Virus record (IMG/VR): IMGVR_UViG_3300045971_000456
Coordinates: 1 to 20,544 of that record
Direction: 5' to 3' (one strand)
Source: a virus
Length of the DNA stretch: 20,544 nt
The notes beneath the pieces were generated by a model that saw only the letters and a program-made list of their open reading frames with translations, was not told where the DNA came from and made no database searches. Position numbers and translations under genes: made by a program. Below, in pieces: positions 5,730-11,157 of the stretch. Every line of letters starts with the position of its first letter. Position 1 is the stretch's first letter.

Positions 5730-6014
5730 CTACCGCCTCTTCGGTGGCGTGTACTCTACGTCAAACCACTCACGCGGAGGATCCCTGTCGGAGAGATAGT
5801 CGAGGCTCACCCCAAGTTTCCGATGCACCAGGAGCAGGACGTCGAGCCCAGGAGTCCGCTCGCCCTTCAGGTAGCGACCGAGCGCGCTCCGCGACATCCC
5901 CAAGGCGTCGGCCATCCCCGCGACGCTGTCGAATCTCTGCTCCCACATCAGGAGCCGCATGTTCGCTGCGATCCGCTGCCGGGTCTTCAAGTCCACGGTG
6001 GTCTTGGGAGCCAT
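5730..6014 (-). CDS. Lambda CI/XRE-type repressor (N-terminal HTH only)
   Basis: This is a 94-aa protein. ATG 6014 is preferred; GTG codons at 6017 and 6047 are alternatives, but 6047 overlaps a degenerate operator. The HTH spans about residues 31-55 (SVAGMADALGMSRSALGRYL), followed by KGERTPGLDVLLLVHRKLGVSLDYL, the usual XRE pattern. There is no C-terminal peptidase domain, so it cannot self-cleave like CI; induction would need another route, such as an antirepressor. It faces away from the Cro-like gene at 6101 across the operator region. The likely targets are the GTCANNTGAC sites at PR and PL. Confidence 0.8.
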   Translation of the reverse strand: MAPKTTVDLKTRQRIAANMRLLMWEQRFDSVAGMADALGMSRSALGRYLKGERTPGLDVLLLVHRKLGVSLDYLSDRDPPREWFDVEYTPPKRR

Positions 6015-6042
6015 CACGCCAGATGGTATGTGGGCGCCAGTT

Positions 6043-6092
6043 GTCACGGGGCTACCGCGTCACTTGACAACGTAGTCATATGACACCAGTAT
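6043..6092 (+). promoter_or_regulatory. Candidate PR control region with operators at 16-bp spacing
   Basis: GTCACTTGAC (6059-6068) and GTCATATGAC (6075-6084) match GTCANNTGAC, with centres 16 bp apart. A third, degenerate site beginning GTCA at 6043 lies exactly another 16 bp back. The -35 TTGACA (6064-6069) overlaps the middle site, and a weak -10 (CAGTAT, 6087-6092) follows after 17 bases. The region lies between the repressor and the Cro-like gene. It parallels lambda OR1-OR3, but the sites are much shorter. Confidence 0.6.
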
Positions 6093-6100
6093 GGTTCGGC

Positions 6101-6331
6101 ATGAGCAAGCCGACCGTCCTCGCCAAGTACCTCGCCGACCGAAAGCTCTCCTACGCAGCCTTTGCCGCACTCGTCGGTGCTGACCGGCAGCGGGTGTGGA
6201 GGATCGCCAAGGGAGACCGGGGGCCGAGCGTAGAGCTGGCGGTCGCCATCGAGCGCGCCACCGAGGGCGCCGTTCCTGTCGAATCCTGGGCCGCCCCGCC
6301 GAAGCGTCCGTCCCCTCGTCGCGCTGCCTGA
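6101..6331 (+). CDS. Cro-like/YdaS-like HTH regulator
   Basis: This is a 76-aa protein. ATG 6101 is chosen because the in-frame ATG at 6080 lies inside the operator GTCATATGAC. The HTH is visible in LAKYLADRKLSYAAFAALVGADRQRVWRIAKGDRGPS (discussed in parts: helices at about residues 7-14, 18-25 and 28-37), followed by a short helix and a basic Pro-rich tail (PKRPSPRR). Size, HTH and place as first rightward gene fit a Cro. There is no Shine-Dalgarno sequence, and the start lies about eight bases after the presumptive -10, suggesting a leaderless message. It probably competes with the repressor for the same operators. Confidence 0.75.
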   Translation: MSKPTVLAKYLADRKLSYAAFAALVGADRQRVWRIAKGDRGPSVELAVAIERATEGAVPVESWAAPPKRPSPRRAA

Positions 6332-6402
6332 GTCGTGAACCGCCATGTCCGCTTCCACCTTGTCTCGAAGCGTGCCCGAACCCAACAGGTCACCCCCATA
6401 CA

Positions 6403-6421
6403 AAAGGGCGTGATCCCCTTT
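6403..6421 (+). promoter_or_regulatory. Hairpin immediately before the ribosome-binding site of the next gene
   Basis: AAAGGG (6403-6408) and CCCTTT (6416-6421) can pair around a seven-base loop, ending one base before GGAGG (6422-6426). It could influence translation of the gene starting at 6431 or be an operator. The 100-base stretch between the Cro-like stop and that start holds nothing else I can identify. Confidence 0.3.
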
Positions 6422-6430
6422 GGAGGCTCC

Positions 6431-6814
6431 GTGGCAAAGGCCCCACCGAACGACCAGCAGCTGCCCCTCATACCCGTCTCGTCCCACCACCGGGAGAACG
6501 GGCGCCGAATCCTCCACCTCGTGAACGTTGCCATGCGCGAGAACGGCGTCTCCCGCTCCCGCCTGGCCGATGAGACCGGCGTGGACCATGCCCAGGTGAC
6601 GCGCGTGCTGGACGGGGAGGGGAACCTACCGCCCGGCCTCATCGCCGCCGTCCTCGAGCTCGACCGAGCTCGCGTCCTTGTCGGCGGCCTCTGCGCGCTG
6701 TCGGGATGCGAGGCGATCGAGAAGAAGCCGGACCCGGCTGCCGAGAACAAGCGCCTCCGCAGCGAGCTGATCGAGATGCGCGAGCACCTGACCAAGATCC
6801 TGGGGGAGCCGTGA
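6431..6814 (+). CDS. HTH DNA-binding protein with C-terminal coiled coil
   Basis: This is a 127-aa protein. The frame is open back to GTG 6335, but GTG 6431 has GGAGG four bases upstream and is preferred. An HTH lies at about residues 26-65 (ILHLVNVAMRENGVSRSRLA, DETGVDHAQVTRVLDG). The C-terminal ~35 residues are a charged Leu-rich helix (ENKRLRSELIEMREHLTKIL) suited to dimerisation. It lies between the Cro-like gene and replication genes, where lambda-type phages carry a CII-like activator. A CII-like role is possible by position, though I cannot assign the family. Confidence 0.6.
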   Translation: MAKAPPNDQQLPLIPVSSHHRENGRRILHLVNVAMRENGVSRSRLADETGVDHAQVTRVLDGEGNLPPGLIAAVLELDRARVLVGGLCALSGCEAIEKKPDPAAENKRLRSELIEMREHLTKILGEP

Positions 6815-6857
6815 TCCTTTTTTTGGTCACCATATACGGGGTTTCTAGGGGGTCGCC

Positions 6858-7199
6858 GTGACTCGCCCCGACCTATCCCACGGCGAGCTGCCCCTGTTCG
6901 CCTACCGGCCGCCGGTCGTCGCGCCGAAGGCTTCCGATCAGGACCGTGAACTCGCCCGGGTCGAGTCCCGCCTGGCGCTCGCGATCATCGCGTGGTGCGA
7001 GGCGAACCGGGGCCGGACGTTCCACCTCGCGGAGCCGACCAATACGATTGCAATGCAGATTGAATGCGCGCCGGACAGCGTCAGGCGCGTGATGGCCCAA
7101 CTCCGCAAGAGCGGGCACGTCCAGGTCGAGCTGCTGTCGAGGTCGGATTCTCTGTACCGGGTGGCGGCGACGGGCGGCGGGGCGAATGTCGACACCTGA
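6858..7199 (+). CDS. Winged-helix DNA-binding protein
   Basis: This is a 113-aa protein starting at GTG 6858, with a G-rich stretch (AGGGGG) upstream. The N-terminal 35 residues are Pro-rich and probably disordered. Residues about 38-105 contain a helical segment (LALAIIAWCEANRGRTF), a recognition-helix-like segment (APDSVRRVMAQLRKSGHVQV) and a wing-like end (LYRVAATGG), the pattern of a winged helix. It overlaps the next small gene by 14 bases. It probably acts in early regulation or replication; the target is unknown. The 43-base gap before it holds a T7 run (6818-6824) without a good stem. Confidence 0.55.
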   Translation: MTRPDLSHGELPLFAYRPPVVAPKASDQDRELARVESRLALAIIAWCEANRGRTFHLAEPTNTIAMQIECAPDSVRRVMAQLRKSGHVQVELLSRSDSLYRVAATGGGANVDT

Positions 7200-7353
7200 A
7201 CCCCTCCCGCCATGGCGGCTCACCTGCTGGTCCTGCGGCGTGACCTTCGACCAGGTCCGTCGCGGCCGGCGGCGCCGGGTCTGCACTCGTCCTAGCTGTA
7301 CGCGCAAGGTCATCAACCACCGCAAGAAGGTCATCCGGGGGACTGCCCAGTGA
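7186..7353 (+). CDS. 55-aa basic zinc-finger peptide
   Basis: ATG 7186 opens a 55-codon frame that overlaps the previous gene by 14 bases and whose TGA overlaps the GTG of the replication gene (GTGA). It contains CWSCG (Cys14, Cys17) and CTRPSC (Cys34, Cys39), a CxxC...C-x4-C site, followed by a basic tail (KVINHRKKVIRG). Zinc-dependent nucleic-acid binding is likely. Coupling to the replication gene suggests an accessory role in replication or regulation. The family is not recognised. Confidence 0.6.
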   Translation: MSTPEPLPPWRLTCWSCGVTFDQVRRGRRRRVCTRPSCTRKVINHRKKVIRGTAQ

Positions 7354-8195
7354 GTGGATTGCCGTGGTTCAAGATCTACGCCGCCGAGACCCTGTCCGAT
7401 GAGCACTTCCAGGGCTGGACGGTGGAGGAACGGGGCGCCTGGTTCACGCTCATCCTGATCGCCTGGCGGGAGGGTTCGATCCCGGGAGACCAGACCTCCA
7501 TAGCAAAGCTATTGCATGTCGATGGCTCGGCCATGCGGTCGCTTTGGTCGGCCATCGGGAGCCGTTTCGTAGACCATCCAGACCACCCCGGCCGCCTCAC
7601 CTCTCCGAGGCTCGAAAAGGAGCGCGAGAGGGCCGAAAAACTGGCAGAGAAGCGCGGCGAGGCTGGGAAGCGTGGCGCAACCTCCCGTTGGGACAAAGAG
7701 AAAAACAAGCATGGCAAACGCATACGGTTGCTATCGCAATCGGATGCGGTTGTTGTGGCAAAACATAGCGAAGCAGAAGCAGAGTCAGAAGCAGAGTCAG
7801 GACAGAAGCAGCAAGCCGCCGGCGCGGCGCCTGCCGCCTGGGAAACCTTCCGGGACGTGCTGGCTGACCGGATGGTCGTCCCTCGAGACTGGATGCGCCT
7901 ATCCCGTCCCGAAGAGGCCGAGGCCACCCGAGCCATGCTCGACGCCGAGGTGTCCCGTCTCGGCCTGGCGCGCGCCGTCGCAGTAGCAGCCGAGGCGGCC
8001 ACCCGAGCCAAGAGCAAGCCTCGCTGGCTCCGGTACTTCGTCGGGCCACTCCAGGAAGCCAGCCGCAACGCCGCGCCCCAGGACGCATGGCAGGACGCTC
8101 CGCGCTCCGAGGTCTGGCGAGACGAGCAGGGCAGGACGTTGGCCGAGATCCAGGCCGCTGAGCCGCAGCTCGCTACCGCAGGGGAGGGGACGTAG
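7350..8195 (+). CDS. DUF1376 (YdaU-like) phage replication protein
   Basis: This is a 281-aa protein with GTG start coupled to the upstream TGA. Residues 1-110 (LPWFKIYAAETLSDEHFQGW, EERGAWFTLILIAWREG, ending in the conserved KRGEAGKRGA region) match the DUF1376/YdaU pattern found in the replication-initiator slot of many lambdoid prophages. A hydrophilic linker of Ala, Glu, Ser and Gln repeats (about residues 135-160) joins it to a C-terminal helical domain (WLRYFVGPLQEA). The DNA under the linker is less GC-rich and carries inverted and direct repeats, as in lambda O, where the origin is inside the gene. No helicase or loader gene follows within the window. Confidence 0.75.
   Translation: MSGLPWFKIYAAETLSDEHFQGWTVEERGAWFTLILIAWREGSIPGDQTSIAKLLHVDGSAMRSLWSAIGSRFVDHPDHPGRLTSPRLEKERERAEKLAEKRGEAGKRGATSRWDKEKNKHGKRIRLLSQSDAVVVAKHSEAEAESEAESGQKQQAAGAAPAAWETFRDVLADRMVVPRDWMRLSRPEEAEATRAMLDAEVSRLGLARAVAVAAEAATRAKSKPRWLRYFVGPLQEASRNAAPQDAWQDAPRSEVWRDEQGRTLAEIQAAEPQLATAGEGT
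7719..7811 (+). repeat. Candidate replication origin inside the replication gene
   Basis: CGCATACGGTTGC (7719-7731) and GCAATCGGATGCG (7736-7748) form a 13-bp inverted repeat with 11 matching positions and a four-base loop. Downstream, the 12-bp unit CAGAAGCAGAGT occurs twice in tandem (7774-7797), with partial copies before it and at 7803-7811. The surrounding 120 bases are visibly less GC-rich than the rest. Iteron-like repeats within the initiator gene recall lambda ori. Confidence 0.45.
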
Positions 8196-8197
8196 CC

Positions 8198-8416
8198 ATG
8201 ACCGCCTTCTTCGCCTGGCTCGACTCGCTCCCTCGCCACTTCGCCGTCCTGGGCCTCGCGTGGCTCCTCCTGATCGCCGTCCTGGCCTTCGTCTGGTCTG
8301 AGCTCCATCGCCGCCAGCGAGAGACCTGCGACCGATGCGGTGGCACCTGGCGCATCACCGACCACGGCACGGCGTGGCACTTCTGCTCGCCGCGTAGCCG
8401 ACGGGTCTTGCCGTGA
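8198..8416 (+). CDS. 72-aa membrane peptide with zinc-ribbon-like tail
   Basis: ATG 8198 is preceded by GGGGAGGGG. Residues about 15-33 form a hydrophobic helix (FAVLGLAWLLLIAVLAFVW), and the tail carries CDRCGG (Cys44, Cys47) and HxxxxxHFC, a possible zinc site facing the cytoplasm. The stop overlaps the RusA start (GTGA). It is the third small membrane protein in the early region. The function is unknown. Confidence 0.6.
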   Translation: MTAFFAWLDSLPRHFAVLGLAWLLLIAVLAFVWSELHRRQRETCDRCGGTWRITDHGTAWHFCSPRSRRVLP

Positions 8417-8901
8417 GAGTTGCGTACTCGGTCCCCGGCAAGCCCGCGGGGCAGAACCGATCCGGCTCCCGCGTGGGCTCCTGGACGAAGACACCCGCCG
8501 CTCGCGCGTTCGCCGTGAAGCTCGCCGCCTACGGCGCCCAGGCCCGCCAGCGCTCACGCTGGGACACCACCACCGCGCACGTCGAGGTTCGGATCCGCGT
8601 CGTCTTCGACTCCGAGCGCCCAGACACGGACTCGCCGGTGAAGGCAATCCTCGACTCGCTCGAAGTCTCCCGCCCGAAGCTCAATCGCCCCGGCGCCGGC
8701 TTCCTCGCCAACGATCGCCAGGTACGGCGCTACACCGTAGACCGGGCCGTCGACAAGCTCCGTCCCCGCGTCGAGGTCGAGGTCCTGCAGCTCGTCGACG
8801 CCTCCGCCTGGGAAGAGGCGCACGAGCCGATCGTCACGCACCCGGGTCAAGACCCCGTAGCAGCAGGGCACTCCACTCGGGAGGCCCCACGCCACCCGTG
8901 A
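8413..8901 (+). CDS. rusA: RusA-family Holliday junction resolvase
   Basis: This is a 162-aa protein starting at GTG 8413, coupled to the previous stop. It opens with the RusA signature VPGKPAGQNR, and contains the acidic catalytic set PDTDSPVKAILDSL (Asp71, Asp73, Asp81) and NDRQV (Asp101), with Lys77. These correspond to the metal-binding aspartates and lysine of E. coli RusA, which cuts four-way junctions. The C-terminal ~35 residues extend beyond the usual ~120-aa core and look disordered. In lambdoid phages rusA sits between replication and late genes, as here. It resolves branched DNA from replication and recombination before packaging. Confidence 0.9.
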   Translation: MRVAYSVPGKPAGQNRSGSRVGSWTKTPAARAFAVKLAAYGAQARQRSRWDTTTAHVEVRIRVVFDSERPDTDSPVKAILDSLEVSRPKLNRPGAGFLANDRQVRRYTVDRAVDKLRPRVEVEVLQLVDASAWEEAHEPIVTHPGQDPVAAGHSTREAPRHP

Positions 8902-9305
8902 ACGCGACCGAGCGACGAGAGATACAGCGCGCCACCGTCCTCCTCGTCTCGGGGGACAGGTCGGGAACGCTCGCCATCCTGCGCTCGCTCAAGCGCCCAC
9001 CCCTGCGCGTTGACGCGCCGCCGTCCACGCAGCTCCTCTTCGCCTTCCTGACCATCCACTGCGAACGCCTGAACGTCACCGCGCTCCCGGCCTGCATCTG
9101 CGTCACGCGCCAGCGAGTTACCGACCTCCAGCGCACCCAGCAGGCCAGCAGAGGGCAGGGGACGGACTACCCGCTCTGCGACACGCGGACATGCGCCCAG
9201 GGGCGCTCCGTTCGAGAGCGCCTCGATCCGAACGCGCCCATGACCTGGCAGGGCGCAGGACCTGGTGGACGTTTCGAGCGAGAGAGATCGCGGGAGGAGA
9301 AATAG
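8898..9305 (+). CDS. Cys-rich hypothetical protein, possible late regulator by position
   Basis: This is a 135-aa protein. GTG 8898 overlaps the RusA stop (GTGA) and is the likely start, although the frame is open further upstream through RusA. It has an N-terminal helix (ERREIQRATVLLVSG), a central helix, and a cysteine pattern C-x-C (ACIC, about residue 73) then C-x4-C (LCDTRTC, about residues 101-106), which may bind zinc. The C-terminus is Arg/Glu-rich. In lambda-type genomes the gene after rusA is often the late antiterminator Q, some versions of which have zinc fingers. That role is a positional guess; I do not recognise the family. Confidence 0.55.
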   Translation: MNATERREIQRATVLLVSGDRSGTLAILRSLKRPPLRVDAPPSTQLLFAFLTIHCERLNVTALPACICVTRQRVTDLQRTQQASRGQGTDYPLCDTRTCAQGRSVRERLDPNAPMTWQGAGPGGRFERERSREEK

Positions 9306-9307
9306 TC

Positions 9308-9859
9308 ATGGAACTGACAGTCCATTGCGACCTGACGGGCATGGTGAAGTGGGAGAAAGCCACTCTCTCGTCAATCCAGAGCGCAACGAACATGGCTGGC
9401 TCAAGCGCCCTTCGGGCAATGCGGGCAGAAGGCTCCCGGCGCATTCGCGAGACCAAGGGCATCCAGGCACGCCAGATCGACACTGCCTTGTCGATGGTCT
9501 TCCCAACGGGCAAGCCGATCTGGAGTCTGGTAGCCAAGGGCAAGCCCCTACCCCTGATCGCCTTTGGTGCACGGCAGACCAGGGCGGGAGTCAGCGTCGA
9601 GGTGACAAAGGGCAAGCGTTCAATCATCAACGCAGCCTTCATCGCGACCATGCAGAGCGGGCACAAGGGGGTGTTCATGCGCCGCGGTCCTAAGCGTATC
9701 GCAAGCAAGGGCAGGTACGCCGGGAAGATGCGCCAGCCGATCTATGAACTGTTCACTGCGACAATCTCCAGTGCCCTAGCCAAGAACGCTGCCCCTGTTC
9801 TGCAGCGTGGCGAGTCAGTATTCCGCTCCACGTTCGCCCGCCAGATGAGGCGCTCCTGA
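9308..9859 (+). CDS. Minor tail protein Z (lambda gpZ family)
   Basis: This is a 183-aa protein starting at ATG 9308, with GGAGGAG about ten bases upstream. The pattern matches gpZ: an Ala-rich N-terminal helix with regularly spaced Arg (SSALRAMRAEGSRRIRET), a central strand region (LPLIAFGARQTRAGVSVEV), INAAFIATMQSGHKGVFMR, then RQPIYELFTATI and a helical tail ending in Arg. In lambda, Z acts at the tail top late in assembly and lies between FII and U. Here it is upstream of the terminase and no Z lies between FII-like and U-like genes. Codon use is less GC-ending than in neighbours, pointing to a different origin or relocation. Confidence 0.75.
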   Translation: MELTVHCDLTGMVKWEKATLSSIQSATNMAGSSALRAMRAEGSRRIRETKGIQARQIDTALSMVFPTGKPIWSLVAKGKPLPLIAFGARQTRAGVSVEVTKGKRSIINAAFIATMQSGHKGVFMRRGPKRIASKGRYAGKMRQPIYELFTATISSALAKNAAPVLQRGESVFRSTFARQMRRS

Positions 9860-10069
9860 TCGTGCACACACCCACAGTGCACAATGGCAAGGCATATGGC
9901 GCGACACTTGCCGTTACACGCACAGTCAAGGGAGGCACCCCCTCCCGCCCTCTTACCTGCCCGCCCCCACCCAGTTAATAATTTCTACGCCCCCCCGGCA
10001 TATGCGGGTGCTGACGAGCGCGATAAAGGCCTAGGGTTGATTTCACTCAGCTATTTACGAGGAGGCGAA
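9860..10069 (+). other. Non-coding stretch before the packaging genes, candidate cos region
   Basis: These 210 bases lie between the Z and HNH genes. They hold two GTGCAC palindromes 15 bp apart (9862 and 9877), a C-rich stretch, an AT-rich island TTAATAATTT (9975-9984), two GGCATATG copies (9891 and 9997, the second within the palindrome GCATATGC) and a strong RBS GAGGAGG before 10070. A frame open from 9884 into the HNH gene has no coding character. In cos phages the site lies just upstream of the terminase and HNH genes, so this is the best cos candidate in the window. A late promoter could also be here. Confidence 0.4.
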
Positions 10070-10585
10070 ATGGACTGGTCTCAGGTCGAGAAACGTGGCC
10101 CCGGGGGCTGCTGGGTCTGGACCGGCAAGACGATCAAGGGCGGGTACGGAGACCTTCGAGTGAAGGTCGACGGCCGCTGGCGCCACGTCATCGCGCACCG
10201 ACTGGCGTGGGTGGAGACGAACGGCGAGATCCCTGACGGCCTTTTCGTGCTTCACCGTTGCGACAATCCACCGTGCGTGAATCCCGACCATCTATTCCTT
10301 GGGACGCACCGGGACAATATGTCCGACATGATGGAGAAGGAACGCAGGGCCACGAAAAAGGGAACAGCAAACGGTAGGTGCAAGCTCACGCCCGGGGAGG
10401 TCGACGTGATCCGACGTCTCGTGAACGCAGAAGGGGTCGGCGTGGTCGCGGTGGCGGGTAGGTTCGGTCTCGCTACGAAGACCACGCGAAAGATTGCGCT
10501 CGGCCTGTCGTGGCCGCACGTCCCGATGCACTACCCTCCGCGCGCCCCACGGCGCCAGCGGGCAAAGAAGCGGACCGCCCGATGA
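10070..10585 (+). CDS. HNH endonuclease adjacent to terminase
   Basis: This is a 171-aa protein. ATG 10070 has GAGGAGG six bases upstream and is chosen over the long upstream extension. The HNH_3-type core is LHRCDNPPCVNPDHLFLGTH (His62, Cys64, Cys69, Asn71, His74, His80). Residues about 105-150 (CKLTPGEVDVIRRLV, GVVAVAGRFGLATKTTRKI) form an HTH typical of this class, and the C-terminus is basic. The TGA overlaps the small terminase ATG, so it is coupled to packaging. HNH proteins next to the terminase, such as HK97 gp74, assist cos cleavage. A homing endonuclease is the alternative. Confidence 0.85.
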   Translation: MDWSQVEKRGPGGCWVWTGKTIKGGYGDLRVKVDGRWRHVIAHRLAWVETNGEIPDGLFVLHRCDNPPCVNPDHLFLGTHRDNMSDMMEKERRATKKGTANGRCKLTPGEVDVIRRLVNAEGVGVVAVAGRFGLATKTTRKIALGLSWPHVPMHYPPRAPRRQRAKKRTAR

Positions 10586-11157
10586 AGCGAAAAAAGACCT
10601 CCGCTCCGATGTCCCTCACCGCCTACGCGAAGATGCGCGGCGTCTCGGTGATGGCGGTGAGCAACGCGGTGAAGACTGGCCGCCTGGTCGCGAGCGTGGC
10701 TCGGGTCAACGGCCAGCCGAAGATCCGGGACGCGACGCTTGCCGACCGGGAGTGGGAGGCGAACACCGACCTCTCGAAGGCGCCGGGCTACGTGAAACAG
10801 CGCGGCACGGATCGGCCAGCGGGACCAGGTCGGCCGACGAAGAGCGACGACGAGCGGGTGTACCTGGGGATGTCCCTTGGGGACGCCTCTGCCGCGGAGA
10901 AGGTCTGGAAGGCCCGCATTGCGGAGATGGACTTCCTCGAACGCTCGAACGCGGTCGTCGACGCGAAGGAGATGACGTCCAAGCTGATCGACGTCTACAC
11001 CCGGTGCCGCACCAAGCTCCTTGGGATCCCGACGAGGGTGAAGCAGCAGTTGCCCAGTCTCAGCGTTCGGGACGTGGCAGCGGTGGATGCCCTGGTCCGG
11101 GAGACGCTCGAAGAACTGGCAGAGGAACTGAGCGCGGACGAGGTGGTCCCTGGCTGA
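10582..11157 (+). CDS. terS: Terminase small subunit (Nu1-like)
   Basis: This is a 191-aa protein. ATG 10582 overlaps the HNH stop. The N-terminal HTH (MSLTAYAKMRGVSVMAVSNA, then KTGRLVASV) would recognise the packaging site. A linker containing GPGRPTKSDDERV leads to a helical oligomerisation region (AAEKVWKARIAEMDFLERSN), followed by VDAKEMTSKLIDVYTRCR and a C-terminal acidic helix ending LEELAEELSADEVVPG that probably contacts the large subunit. The order HNH-small-large terminase and the gpA-type large subunit support the assignment. Sequence alone does not prove DNA specificity. Confidence 0.85.
   Translation: MKRKKTSAPMSLTAYAKMRGVSVMAVSNAVKTGRLVASVARVNGQPKIRDATLADREWEANTDLSKAPGYVKQRGTDRPAGPGRPTKSDDERVYLGMSLGDASAAEKVWKARIAEMDFLERSNAVVDAKEMTSKLIDVYTRCRTKLLGIPTRVKQQLPSLSVRDVAAVDALVRETLEELAEELSADEVVPG

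Noticed and set aside
6815-6857. Intrinsic terminator at the T7 run after the HTH gene
   Set aside because: Only about four base pairs of stem could be formed upstream of the T-run, and the downstream genes continue in the same direction.
7771-7811. CRISPR-like repeat array
   Set aside because: The repeats are 12-bp tandem units without spacers and lie in frame within a coding linker; no CRISPR array or cas operon is present. The Cas4-like nuclease fits a recombination role.
9884-10069. N-terminal extension of the HNH gene
   Set aside because: Pro/His-rich, no family similarity, and the strong GAGGAGG site sits just before ATG 10070.
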